Source: Planctomycetaceae bacterium (GTDB lineage Bacteria > Planctomycetota > Planctomycetia > Pirellulales > Pirellulaceae). From it: DNA of 14,760 nucleotides. The stretch covers positions 47,459-62,218 of the forward strand of contig PADE01000018.1 of the NCBI GenBank assembly GCA_002702965.1, read 5' to 3'. Position numbers and translations under genes: made by a program. The notes beneath the pieces are model-generated. The model searched no databases and was not told where the DNA came from. It worked only from the letters and a program-made list of their open reading frames with translations. Shown here one piece after another: positions 6,507 through 14,527 of the stretch (the first letter of the stretch is position 1; each line of letters starts with the position of its first letter).

Positions 6507-6510
6507 GTAA

Positions 6511-7212
6511 ATGATGGATCTTATCCAACCAGCACGCACGATTTGCATTGGTGATATTCACGGGTGTTCCAGTGCGTTACAGCAGTTAATCGAGCAAGTT
6601 CAACCTAGTTGGGACGATCGAGTTATCTTATTGGGTGACTATGTTGATCGGGGACCTGATACACGGGGTGTGATCGAACAACTGTGGAGGTTGCAGGATC
6701 GTTCCAACCTGGTGCCGTTACAGGGAAACCACGAGTTGATGCTCTTGCGAGCGTTTCATGAAACAATGCAACTCGACGCCTGGCTGCAATTCGGAGGAGC
6801 AGAGACACTCGCTAGTTACGGCGGTGGCCTTGAAGCCATTCCCGCGGATCACTGTGATTTTTTTCGCAATTGTCGTCCTTGGTTTGAAACCGAAACGCAC
6901 CTGTTTGTGCACGCGAATTATGATCCGGCTTTGCCGCTCTCGCAGCAGTCGGAAACGTCGCTGTTCTGGCAACACCTCACCGAGTTTCTTCCGCCACCAC
7001 ATTGTTCCGGCAAGGTCGCGGTCGTTGGTCATACCCCGCAACCGAACGGTGAGATTTTCGACATTGGTCACTTGGTGTGCCTCGATACACACTGCTATGA
7101 CGGTGGGTGGCTGACCGCGATGGACGTACAGACAGGGAAGTTCTGGCAGGCGAATCAGGAAGGTGTGGTACGCGAAGGAAAACGCGACGACGGCAACACA
7201 ACTCTCGATTGA
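6511..7212 (+). CDS. PPP-family metallophosphatase (PrpA/ApaH-like)
   Basis: The 233-residue protein carries the full metal-site set of the PPP family of calcineurin-like phosphatases: GDIHG (14-18), GDYVDRG (42-48), GNHE (72-75), FVHAN (132-136) and VGHTP (172-176). These hold the two metal ions (typically Mn or Fe/Zn) and the catalytic histidine of the GNHE motif. Bacterial relatives are Ser/Thr/Tyr protein phosphatases (PrpA/PrpB type) and symmetrical Ap4A hydrolases (ApaH). The short length, close to PrpA at about 220, favours a protein phosphatase-like enzyme, but the substrate cannot be determined. No signal peptide or membrane helix is present, so it is cytoplasmic. ATG 6511 and ATG 6514 are both possible, and the ribosome binding site is weak (GGAAG about 14 nt away). 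The malonyl-CoA synthetase gene follows after 96 bp in the same direction. Confidence 0.9.
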   Translation: MMDLIQPARTICIGDIHGCSSALQQLIEQVQPSWDDRVILLGDYVDRGPDTRGVIEQLWRLQDRSNLVPLQGNHELMLLRAFHETMQLDAWLQFGGAETLASYGGGLEAIPADHCDFFRNCRPWFETETHLFVHANYDPALPLSQQSETSLFWQHLTEFLPPPHCSGKVAVVGHTPQPNGEIFDIGHLVCLDTHCYDGGWLTAMDVQTGKFWQANQEGVVREGKRDDGNTTLD

Positions 7213-7308
7213 CTGTCGTTGGAGTTGGTCAGTCGATTTGGCGATGTGTGTCAGAGACCAGTCGAGAGCAGCAAGCGGCAGTGGGATTCTCCAAGGGAGG
7301 TTTACACG

Positions 7309-8826
7309 GTGACCGGCTTGCCAGTCGATTCATTACCGCTGATGACACGCGCGGCCCAATTTCCCGATCGCGTTGCTGTTTTGACAGACACCGGAAAACA
7401 CACCTACGGTGACCTGTTGGAGCTGTCGGGACAAGTGGCTTGCGCGCTGTTGGATGGTTGTTCCGATTTGCACCAAGCCCGGGTTGGCTTTGCGGTACCA
7501 CCAGGATTCGCCCACGTAGCCATCCAATGGGGGATCTGGCGCGCAGGAGGGATCGCAGTACCGCTGGCTGCGATGCATCCTCCCGCGGAATGGGCCTACA
7601 CACTACGGGATGCTGACGCGGCGCTGGCCATCGGGAGTGAAGTGTTCTGCGAGCGTTTGAAGCCAGTGGCGGACCAATTGGGCATGCCGTGCCGGGTCAG
7701 CGATTCACTTTTCGACTTTCCGCATGCCGCGCGTTTGCCGAACGTCGCGGAGTGCCGTCGAGCGATGATTCTCTACACCAGTGGAACAACCGGACAACCC
7801 AAGGGAGTGGTGATCACACATCGGATGATCAAGGCGCAGATCGAAACGCTGGTCGATGCCTGGGGGTGGACCGCGGACGACGGAATTCTGCACTGTCTCC
7901 CCCTGCACCATATTCACGGAATCGTCAACGTGCTTTGTTGCGCTCTTTGGTCTGGCGCAAGTTGTGAGTTTTTGCCGCGTTTTGATGCTAAGACGGTATG
8001 GCAGAAGCTGTCAGATTCCGATCATCTGACGCTATTTATGGCAGTTCCCACGATCTATTCGCAACTGATTCGTGCCTGGGAACAAGCGTCTCCGGAAGAC
8101 CAGGCAGCTGCAACAATGGGGTGCCGAAAGCTACGGTTGATGGTTTCCGGGTCCGCGGCGCTACCTGTCGAGGTGCTCGAGCGCTGGCGGATGATCACGG
8201 GTCATACACTACTCGAACGCTACGGGATGACTGAAATTGGAATGGCCCTATCGAATCCACTACGTGGTGAGAGACGCCCGGGGTTCGTCGGAACCCCGCT
8301 GCCGGGGGTCGACTTACGTCTTGTCGACGAAAACGGCGAGTTGCCCGCAGCTGGGGCGTCAGGTGAGATTCAGGTGCGCGGCGCCACGGTGTTCGCTGAA
8401 TACTGGCAACGACCCAAAGAGACACGCGATACCTTTACTTCCGACGGTTGGTTTCATACTGGTGATATCGGCGAGTGCCATCGGGGCATGGTTAAGATTC
8501 TGGGTAGGAGTTCCGTCGACATCATCAAGACAGGTGGTTACAAAGTGTCGGCCCTAGAAATCGAAGCGACGTTACGTCAACATGTGGCGATCTCGCAGTG
8601 CGCTGTCGTGGGCGTGGACGATCGAGAATGGGGTCAGCTGGTTTGCGCGGCGGTCGAACTTGAACCTGGATGTGAATTGGATTTACCGGGATTGAGGACT
8701 TGGGGAAAAGAGCGACTGGCGCCCTACAAAGTGCCCAGTCGGCTGCTTGTGGTCGAGTCGCTGCCCCGTAATGCAATGGGCAAGGTAATGAAGCCGAGCA
8801 TCGGATCCTTGTTTTCCGATCGCTGA
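7309..8826 (+). CDS. matB: Malonyl-CoA synthetase-like acyl-CoA ligase (ACSF3/MatB type)
   Basis: This 505-residue ANL-superfamily enzyme activates a carboxylic acid with ATP to the acyl-AMP and then the CoA thioester. Core motifs are intact: P-loop YTSGTTGQPKG (156-166), RYGMTEIGMALS (304-315), the TGD of GWFHTGD (380-386), GRSSVDIIKTGGYKVSALEIE (399-419) and catalytic Lys492 in PRNAMGKV. The stretches LPLHHIHGIVN, FMAVPTIYSQLI, MVSGSAALP and TGHTLLERYGMTE closely match what I remember of human ACSF3 and bacterial MatB, which use malonate and methylmalonate; substrate is inferred from that. GTG 7309 is chosen because AAGGGAGG ends 8 nt before it. The frame is open from TTG 7219, but the upstream part has no family similarity. 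No malonyl-CoA decarboxylase or dicarboxylate carrier is adjacent, so it may serve salvage of malonate or supply malonyl-CoA alone. Confidence 0.9.
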   Translation: MTGLPVDSLPLMTRAAQFPDRVAVLTDTGKHTYGDLLELSGQVACALLDGCSDLHQARVGFAVPPGFAHVAIQWGIWRAGGIAVPLAAMHPPAEWAYTLRDADAALAIGSEVFCERLKPVADQLGMPCRVSDSLFDFPHAARLPNVAECRRAMILYTSGTTGQPKGVVITHRMIKAQIETLVDAWGWTADDGILHCLPLHHIHGIVNVLCCALWSGASCEFLPRFDAKTVWQKLSDSDHLTLFMAVPTIYSQLIRAWEQASPEDQAAATMGCRKLRLMVSGSAALPVEVLERWRMITGHTLLERYGMTEIGMALSNPLRGERRPGFVGTPLPGVDLRLVDENGELPAAGASGEIQVRGATVFAEYWQRPKETRDTFTSDGWFHTGDIGECHRGMVKILGRSSVDIIKTGGYKVSALEIEATLRQHVAISQCAVVGVDDREWGQLVCAAVELEPGCELDLPGLRTWGKERLAPYKVPSRLLVVESLPRNAMGKVMKPSIGSLFSDR

Positions 8827-8932
8827 GAGAACACCGCGCATCCGTGGTTTTGGCAAGTCGCATTGTCCGACCTGCTGAGATATGCTGGTACCGTATTGGT
8901 GCTTTGCAGCCAGTCTGTTGGAGGTGCAGCCT

Positions 8933-10195
8933 ATGCGTTTTGCAGTCGTGCTTCACGGACTGTTATTGGCAGGAGTTGCTGCAGCGGTACAGGCTGCGGA
9001 TTGGCCGTCGTTTCGCGGCAGAGATGGGAATGGAATCGCCGACGGGCAGCAGGTGCCAGTGCATTGGAACCGACAACGGAATGTCAAGTGGTCCGCGCGC
9101 TTGCCACGCCCTGGGAACGGAAGCCCGATTGTGTCTGCGGGTCGAGTTTTCATAACCAGCGCGGAAGATACCGAGGGACGTCAACGCAGTCTTTACTGTT
9201 TCGACCGTCGGCAAGGCGTCCAGAACTGGGTTCGTACCGTCAAGATTGGTACGACACTTCCCACGCACCAAACCAATCCCTACGCGGGTTCGACGCCCGT
9301 GTCAGATGGGCAGCGTGTCGTTGCCTGGCATGCCTCGGCTGGTTTGCATTGTTATGACATCACCGGTAAGCCACTTTGGTCGCGTGATTTAGGTGAGTTC
9401 CGACATATGTGGGGCTACGGCACTTCGCCGATTATTTATCGGGATCGTGTGATCTTGTTCAGTGGTCCCGGAAAGCGCATTTTCACTGGCGCCTACCGTT
9501 TGGCCGATGGCACAACACTCTGGGAGACCGATGAGCTGCAAGAGGGGGATGGGGAACACAACACGGCTGGCAATTACATGGGCTCTTGGAGTACGCCAGT
9601 GATCGCCCAAGTCGACTCAAAATCATGTGTGGTGGTGATGTTGCCAACACGCGTTGGCGCCTTTTCCCCAGACACCGGAGAGTTGATTTGGACTTGTGAC
9701 GGGTTGCGGCATGAACGCGGGGATCTGGCGTATTCGTCACCAGTCATCGCCGGTGATTTGTGCTTTGTGACAGGGGGGTTTCGTGGGCCCGCGATGGCGA
9801 TTCGTCTGGGCGGTACTGGAAATGTGACTCAACACAGACGTCTCTGGCGAACCGAAAAAAATCCGCAAAGCATCGGGTCCGGTGTCTATGTGTCGGGCGT
9901 TGTCTATCGACCCAACGCGGATCAACGAATGAGTTTGCAGTGTATTGAGATAATGACCGGAAAAATCCGTTGGTCGGTACCTGGCAAAGGTCATTGGGGA
10001 TCGGTGGTGATGGCGGGTGGTCTTTTGTATGCGACCGACCAGCAGGGTAGAACAGTGGTTTTCAAGCCAAATCCGGACAAGTACGAAGAGGTGGCCGTCA
10101 ATCCACTCGAAGAACCGAGCAACTCGACGCCGGCGGTTTCTGACGGCGACCTTTTCATTCGCACTGCGGGGCATATCTTCTGCATCGGGAATTAG
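8933..10195 (+). CDS. Secreted PQQ-like beta-propeller repeat protein
   Basis: The 420-residue protein starts with a signal peptide (1-21: short basic start, LLLAGVAAAV core, likely cut AVQA/AD). Next comes the segment DWPSFRGRDGNGIA, common in secreted planctomycete propeller proteins. The rest is made of PQQ-like (pyrrolo-quinoline-quinone/BamB-type) blades, seen from repeating strand-turn elements: DITGKPLWS (142-150), DTGELIWT (247-254) and MTGKIRWS (341-348), each preceded by a SPIV/TPVI-like strand. These proteins rarely bind PQQ themselves. The role is probably a periplasmic scaffold or carbohydrate/redox-associated protein, and no catalytic residues are evident. ATG 8933 has TTGGAGGTG 6 nt upstream. 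The ATG at 8882 would place residues before the signal peptide. The gene follows the CoA ligase by 106 bp, with no clear terminator between them. Confidence 0.88.
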   Translation: MRFAVVLHGLLLAGVAAAVQAADWPSFRGRDGNGIADGQQVPVHWNRQRNVKWSARLPRPGNGSPIVSAGRVFITSAEDTEGRQRSLYCFDRRQGVQNWVRTVKIGTTLPTHQTNPYAGSTPVSDGQRVVAWHASAGLHCYDITGKPLWSRDLGEFRHMWGYGTSPIIYRDRVILFSGPGKRIFTGAYRLADGTTLWETDELQEGDGEHNTAGNYMGSWSTPVIAQVDSKSCVVVMLPTRVGAFSPDTGELIWTCDGLRHERGDLAYSSPVIAGDLCFVTGGFRGPAMAIRLGGTGNVTQHRRLWRTEKNPQSIGSGVYVSGVVYRPNADQRMSLQCIEIMTGKIRWSVPGKGHWGSVVMAGGLLYATDQQGRTVVFKPNPDKYEEVAVNPLEEPSNSTPAVSDGDLFIRTAGHIFCIGN

Positions 10196-10328
10196 GAAGG
10201 GCAATTCAGCAGATGCCGAACAGGCATTCTGTCGCTGGTGAGCGCCAATCGCTGCAAGGTCGGTAGGATCGGCCGCGAAACGCGGTTCAAATGGGCAATT
10301 GGTCGGTTGATGTGAGGACTCCAATCCC

Positions 10329-10916
10329 ATGGTTCCGAGTTGGATTGAGATTGCTTTTTGTTGCGCGTCGTTGATCGCGGTGGTCTATCTGGGGCGGATC
10401 GCGATACGCCGTCGACGGGGACGCCAGTACGTCGATCAGACGGAGAACCTGTCGATCGATATTGAGGCATTGCCCGTTGTCTCCCCGACAGACAGCGACC
10501 TCCGCCTTGATGTCTACGGAGTGCCTGTGGTCATCAGTGTTTTAGTGATCGCTCCTGTTGGTCGTGGTGTAATACTGCCGGCGAAAACAAGGATGTCGCA
10601 ATTCATGGAAAATCTGGTACCTGGGATGATGGAAGTGTTGTCTTCGCACCGTCCGCTGTTCCGGCGCTGGCCGGAACAGCTGAGCACACGGGGATTTGTG
10701 CACGCGGTGTTCAACAACCTGGCATTACCTGGAGATCGAGGCAAAGGGACTCCGTGGTGTAGCGTTGCGGGGAGATTTGAGTCGGACGGTCGCCATTATC
10801 TGGCGGCGCTGGTGTGCCGCTCCGAGCGGCCCAATGGTCTGGGTCAGATCGAGATCCAACACGCGGGACAGTGGATTGACATTCTGCGCGTGCGGAGAAC
10901 CCATCGTGATGGATGA
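10329..10916 (+). CDS. Membrane-anchored hypothetical protein upstream of glycerate kinase
   Basis: The product has 195 residues: one N-terminal membrane helix (about 5-23, IEIAFCCASLIAVVYLG), an arginine cluster (27-32, RRRRGR) that should stay cytoplasmic, and a soluble domain of about 150 residues. The soluble part has several short beta-like stretches (LDVYGVPVVISVLVIAPVGR, 60-79; HYLAALVCRS, 156-165; QIEIQHAGQWIDILRVRR, 173-190). I do not recognise the family. GAGGA 10 nt before ATG 10329 supports the start. The last 8 nt overlap the glycerate kinase gene, so the two are very probably co-transcribed and translationally coupled, though nothing in the sequence ties this protein to glycerate metabolism. 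Confidence 0.75.
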   Translation: MVPSWIEIAFCCASLIAVVYLGRIAIRRRRGRQYVDQTENLSIDIEALPVVSPTDSDLRLDVYGVPVVISVLVIAPVGRGVILPAKTRMSQFMENLVPGMMEVLSSHRPLFRRWPEQLSTRGFVHAVFNNLALPGDRGKGTPWCSVAGRFESDGRHYLAALVCRSERPNGLGQIEIQHAGQWIDILRVRRTHRDG

Positions 10917-12294
10917 CGTGAAGAAGTTGCGCGAGGACGCGTTGGCAATTTGGCGAGCCGGTGTGGACGCGGTCCGAAGTGAGCAATTAGTCGCGGAGCA
11001 CGTCGCAGTGCGTGGCGAGCGGCTCTACATCGGTGGCGATGTCGTAGAGTTGGCCGCGGTGCGCCGCATTGTTGTCATCGGTGCAGGTAAAGCGGGTGCT
11101 GGGATGGCGGTCGGACTTGAGACCGCGCTAGGGGAAGCGTTGATGGCAGACAAAGAGCTGCAAGGGTGGGTCAATGTTCCTGCAGATTGTCTTCGTCCAA
11201 CTAGTCGAATCACATTGCATGCGGCCCGGCCCGCGGGCATCAACGAGCCGACCAAAGAGGGCGTGTCTGGTGCCGAGACGATGTTGCGAATGGTGCGGTC
11301 GTTGGGGGACGATGATGTCTGTGTCTGCCTGCTTTCCGGGGGAGCATCGGCGCTATTACCAGCGCCCATTTCAGGCTTGACGTTACAAGACAAGCAGGCC
11401 GTCACCAGATTACTCAGTGGAGCCGGTGCGACCATTCATCAGCTCAACACAGTGCGAAAACAGTTGAGTCGTGTTAAGGGCGGGCGTTTGGCAGCCGCAT
11501 GCCGGGCTGGCGTGATGAAGACCCTGATTATTTCTGACGTGATCGGCGACCCGCTGGAGATCATCGCGTCGGGGCCGACTGTCAGGGAGACTTCCACTCC
11601 GCGTGAGGTCACCGAAGTCTTTGGTGCGCTGCGACTGGCTGGCCATCCAGTGGTCCGCCGGATTGTCGAACTATTGAAGACGAGAGGGGCGGTCGAACAA
11701 CAACTCGCGTTCCACCCCGAGGTCACCAATACGGTGATTGGAAATAACCAGATTGCCGTTGACGCCGCCGGCTGTGAGGCATCTCGCCGTGGATACATCA
11801 CAGAAACGCGTTACGCGGAGCAACTGGAGGGCGCGGCTGAGGATGTGGGGCGAGATTTAGCACAAGCGGCGGTGAAGCTGCGCAGCCAATCGGGCGAACG
11901 GTGTTTGATTTCTGGCGGTGAGCCGACCGTCACGCTCGTTGAAGAAGCGCGTCGAGGACGGGGGGGACGCAATCAACAGCTCGTGCTGGCAGGGTTGCAT
12001 GATCTCTGTTATCCCGAGGACAGCAGTTCCAATCCAGCGGTCCGTTCGCTCGACTCGATGGTGTTGCTTTCTGGTGGAACCGATGGAGAAGACGGACCGA
12101 CCGATGCCGCGGGTGCGCTGGCTGACGCGGCGGTCGTAAAAATGGCTCGCTCACAAGGCTTGAGAGCCTTGGACTATCTGGACCGCAACGACGCCTATCA
12201 CTTCTTTGTTGACACGGGTGGACTCATCGTAACTGGACCGACGCATACTAATGTGTGTGATGTTCGTGTGGCTTTGACAGCCAAGCCAATGTAA
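10909..12294 (+). CDS. gckA: Glycerate 2-kinase (MOFRL family)
   Basis: The 461-residue enzyme belongs to the DUF4147/MOFRL glycerate kinases, which phosphorylate D-glycerate to 2-phosphoglycerate with ATP. This feeds glycerate from serine, glyoxylate or sugar-acid breakdown into lower glycolysis. The N-terminal domain shows VIGAGKAGAGMA (57-67), LLSGGASALLPAP (141-153), NTVRKQLSRVKGGRLA (180-195) and ISDVIGDPLEIIASGPT (208-224). The C-terminal MOFRL domain shows SGGEPTVT (335-342), GRGGRNQQLVLA (350-361), LSGGTDGEDGPTDAAGA (387-403) and GPTHTNVCDV (443-452). Older annotations call this family hydroxypyruvate reductase TtuD. Length and motifs are complete. The start ATG 10909 lies inside the end of the previous gene (8-nt overlap), with CGGAG about 13-17 nt upstream. 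Regulation is probably by coupling to that gene. Confidence 0.94.
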   Translation: MDDVKKLREDALAIWRAGVDAVRSEQLVAEHVAVRGERLYIGGDVVELAAVRRIVVIGAGKAGAGMAVGLETALGEALMADKELQGWVNVPADCLRPTSRITLHAARPAGINEPTKEGVSGAETMLRMVRSLGDDDVCVCLLSGGASALLPAPISGLTLQDKQAVTRLLSGAGATIHQLNTVRKQLSRVKGGRLAAACRAGVMKTLIISDVIGDPLEIIASGPTVRETSTPREVTEVFGALRLAGHPVVRRIVELLKTRGAVEQQLAFHPEVTNTVIGNNQIAVDAAGCEASRRGYITETRYAEQLEGAAEDVGRDLAQAAVKLRSQSGERCLISGGEPTVTLVEEARRGRGGRNQQLVLAGLHDLCYPEDSSSNPAVRSLDSMVLLSGGTDGEDGPTDAAGALADAAVVKMARSQGLRALDYLDRNDAYHFFVDTGGLIVTGPTHTNVCDVRVALTAKPM

Positions 12295-12680
12295 GTCGTC
12301 GTTCCAGGGCGCCCCACACGCGGGACCACTTGGATGTGGCGATTCGTGTTGGAAAACAGGGACAGAATGAATGGGAGCGAAGCGAGCGAGTTTCGCGATG
12401 GGAAACGGGTTGAAAGTACGAGTCCCATTACCAACTTGGGCGTTCGTGCGAGGCGTGGCCGCGAGCGGGCGACGTAGGCCAACGGCTCTGCCTGCTGGGT
12501 GACATCGGTGACACGGTCATTGACCGATGGAATCCAACGTTGCGTTACTGCACGTGCTCGCGGCTGGAAGCACAAACATGATACACTGTGTCGTCGAAGA
12601 TGCTGTTGCTGATGGCAATGACGTTCGCCGAAATATTGGGTTTCCAAACGAGGCGGACACCCTCCAACAGAGACGACCGC
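12295..12680. other. Intergenic region with hairpins, no firm gene
   Basis: The 386 bp between the glycerate kinase and yacG contain inverted repeats: AATGGGA (12370-12376) with TCCCATT (12423-12429), and CATCGGT (12503-12509) with ACCGATG (12523-12529). A 43-codon frame from ATG 12371 with AGGGA upstream is possible but has no recognisable content. Long frames on the minus strand here are Arg/Ser/Thr-rich and read as out-of-frame shadows. A small structured RNA is conceivable but not demonstrated. Confidence 0.5.
12503..12529 (+). repeat. 7-bp hairpin between glycerate kinase and yacG
   Basis: CATCGGT (12503-12509) and ACCGATG (12523-12529) are perfect inverted copies around a 13-nt loop. 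An overlapping alternative stem CGGTCA/TGACCG (12514-12526) uses part of the same bases. No T-run follows. It may end the upstream transcript or structure the yacG leader. Confidence 0.4.
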
Positions 12681-12896
12681 ATGCGGTGCAGTATTTGTGA
12701 ATCCGAGTTTGACCCGTGCCTATCGACTGCTGTCCCTTTTTGTTCACCGCGTTGCCAACAAGTCGACCTCGGCCGCTGGTTTAATGAGGAGCATTGTGTA
12801 CCGATCGAGCCAGATGATGGCAGCGATGGAGGTCTAGCGAACGCGGAGGATGGGCACGACTTGGGGAGCACTCAATTTCCCCCTTTGATGCCATGA
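12681..12896 (+). CDS. yacG: DNA gyrase inhibitor YacG (zinc-ribbon protein)
   Basis: The 71-residue protein has the YacG zinc finger with Cys3, Cys6, Cys21 and Cys25 (C-x2-C and C-x3-C). The family's most conserved block is PFCSPRCQQVDLGRWFNEE (19-37). An acidic, probably disordered tail (44-71) follows. In E. coli YacG binds one zinc ion and contacts GyrB, blocking DNA binding by gyrase; the same role is inferred here. ATG 12681 fits the family N-terminus, where only one or a few residues precede the first CxxC, although the ribosome binding site is weak. An in-frame GTG at 12588 would add 31 residues without family similarity. An extra Cys13 is not a family ligand. The gene lies 75 bp before a membrane protein gene in the same direction and is not next to coaE, its frequent partner in proteobacteria. 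Confidence 0.9.
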   Translation: MRCSICESEFDPCLSTAVPFCSPRCQQVDLGRWFNEEHCVPIEPDDGSDGGLANAEDGHDLGSTQFPPLMP

Positions 12897-12971
12897 CCTG
12901 TGATCCTGCATGTCGGTTTGCGGGTTTCTGCTTCTTGCTTGGCCGGATCGTGCTTAGGAAGGACCCTAGAA

Positions 12972-14339
12972 ATGTCGAAAGACTTGACCACGATTCGTGA
13001 AATTGCCTGGCGAGACGTATTTCCCTGGCTGATCTTGTTGCGCGTTTTTCGATTGTCGATACGACCATCGGTGTTACTGCTGGCGCTGTTGCCAACCCTG
13101 GTGATGCCGTGGGGTGAACAGTTAGCTCGGCTTACATTTATTCCGGACGAACGGACGGAAGCGATTCCGGAATCTCCGAACGCGTCGACTGGTGGGCGAC
13201 CGGGCGCAACAAATGAACGTCATTCGACGGTCGAGGAATCGGTCGGATCAGCGGTTACGTCTTCGTTGGACCCGCTTCGTCTTGCGCCACAAATCGGACG
13301 TCAGAGAATCGAGCCATTGTTTCGTCAATTGACTCGTCCATTTCGAGAAATTTTGCGAGCTGAGTCGCTGCCGCGCACAGCGTATTGGGTTTTTGTAGGA
13401 CTGTGGGGCCTACTGTTGTGGGCGATTCCGGCGGGCGCTATCTCGCGGATTGCGGTTGTACGAATCGGTCGGGAAGAACGAGTTGGTTTCGTGGAGTCGA
13501 TCGTTTTTGCATCGCGCCGATTTGGCGCGTACGTCGGTGCGCCTCTGTTACCGATGATCGGGGTTGCGTTGTTCGCCGTTCCGATCGCAGTTGTCGGTCT
13601 CATGATGCGTTCGGATTGGGGATTGCTGTTTGCTGCGGGTTGTTGGGTACTGGTACTGATGGCGGGATTCGCCATGTCCTTGATGTTGCTCGGCTTGTTG
13701 TTTGGTTGGCCCCTCATGTGGCCCACGATCAGTGCAGAGTTTAATGGTGATTTATTTGAGGCTTTACAACGCGGCTACGACTACACGCGCGAGCGGCCAC
13801 TGCAGTACTTGTTCTACGCTATCACGGCAACGATGCTAGGTGCTTTGGGATGGCTAGTGGTGAATGCCGTTTGCTCTGGAATCGTCGATTTGAGCTTTTG
13901 GGCGGCGTCTTGGGGGACCGGCGTCGACCGGTTGGCGGACATCAAACAGTGGGAAAGTCAACTAAGACTTGACCTATTCCACCTCGGACCGCCAATCGAG
14001 AGCGGAACCGAGACAGCCGCACCAACCAACTCGGTGGCGATGGTTGGTCTTTTCGTTATCCACGGATTGAATACGACGCTGGCAAATCAGTTGCCGGCGG
14101 CTTACGCAGCCGGATTTTTCTGGTGCTCGGCCAGCGCAATTTATCTACTCTTACGGCAAGATGTAGATCAGACCGAAATCGACGAAGTTTTCTCGGAAGA
14201 AGCGGAACTTGTGCCGGCTCTAGATGGGTCAATCACGACTGAAACCAATGCTGAGAATCCGCAGCAGCTCGCCCAACCGTCCTCTGGTGACCTGCCGGAG
14301 GGTGAGATCCCACCCGCGTCTGGTACCGACGTGGGATAA
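12972..14339 (+). CDS. Multi-pass membrane protein, unknown function
   Basis: The 455-residue protein has hydrophobic segments at about 32-47, 138-163, 190-212, 216-250 (long enough for two helices), 278-301 and 355-394 (probably two helices). A long polar loop (about 55-130) follows the first helix, and the C-terminal tail (396-455) is acidic, Ser/Pro-rich and probably disordered. The opening KDLTTIREIAWRDVFPWLILLRVFRLSIRP is amphipathic and basic, suggesting a cytoplasmic N-terminus. The segment EFNGDLFEALQRGYDYTRERPLQYL (256-280) is polar between helices and could be a functional cytoplasmic loop. I do not recognise the family, and transporter motifs are absent. ATG 12972 is chosen because AGGAAGGA lies about 9 nt upstream. 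The frame is open to 12900 without such support. The next gene is an MlaE-like permease, so an envelope or lipid role is possible but only by proximity. Confidence 0.82.
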   Translation: MSKDLTTIREIAWRDVFPWLILLRVFRLSIRPSVLLLALLPTLVMPWGEQLARLTFIPDERTEAIPESPNASTGGRPGATNERHSTVEESVGSAVTSSLDPLRLAPQIGRQRIEPLFRQLTRPFREILRAESLPRTAYWVFVGLWGLLLWAIPAGAISRIAVVRIGREERVGFVESIVFASRRFGAYVGAPLLPMIGVALFAVPIAVVGLMMRSDWGLLFAAGCWVLVLMAGFAMSLMLLGLLFGWPLMWPTISAEFNGDLFEALQRGYDYTRERPLQYLFYAITATMLGALGWLVVNAVCSGIVDLSFWAASWGTGVDRLADIKQWESQLRLDLFHLGPPIESGTETAAPTNSVAMVGLFVIHGLNTTLANQLPAAYAAGFFWCSASAIYLLLRQDVDQTEIDEVFSEEAELVPALDGSITTETNAENPQQLAQPSSGDLPEGEIPPASGTDVG

Positions 14340-14527
14340 ACGCCGGGGGCCCAGGTCATCGTCTTTCTATCTCCCCCGCCTTCCGTATTTGGAATACCTC
14401 GTCTGATCGGTCCAGATTGTTCAAGTAGGCCGGTCGGCGAGTCGAAAAAAAGAGGCGTAGCGCCGCGCCATGGCGGCGAGTTGCCGTGCTAGCGTTGACA
14501 TCGCTTTGGCGGTGTCGGCGTTCGGGT

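Larger units (their letters stand above)
5581..6510. other. 930-bp region without a firm gene
   Basis: This is the longest gap in the window and must hold the promoters of the divergent peptidase and phosphatase genes. It contains a 7-bp inverted repeat (5717-5723 with 5742-5748), a five-copy 16-bp tandem repeat (6126-6206) and a 6-bp hairpin (6433-6448). It also holds two weak open frames: a proline/glycine-rich one on the minus strand (5739-5960) and a 55-codon one just before the phosphatase (6339-6506). No recognisable protein family, RNA gene or transposase remnant was seen. Confidence 0.6.

Noticed and set aside
6229..6561. Minus-strand frame of 110 codons overlapping the phosphatase start
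   Set aside because: It overlaps the conserved N-terminus of the phosphatase and is highly Arg/Thr/Pro-rich, as expected for an out-of-frame reading of GC-rich DNA.
12198..12647. Minus-strand frame of 149 codons between the glycerate kinase and yacG
   Set aside because: It runs into the 3' end of the glycerate kinase, is Arg/Ser/Thr/Val-rich with no domain, and has no ribosome binding site.
12588..12680. Upstream GTG start for YacG
   Set aside because: It would place 31 unrelated residues before the zinc ribbon, whereas YacG proteins begin only a few residues before the first CxxC.
14494..14515. TTGACA hexamers at 14494 and 14597 as sigma70 promoters
   Set aside because: No TATAAT-like hexamer occurs 16-18 nt downstream of either, and the second one merges into the Shine-Dalgarno. 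Planctomycete promoter consensus is uncertain, so no promoter is called.
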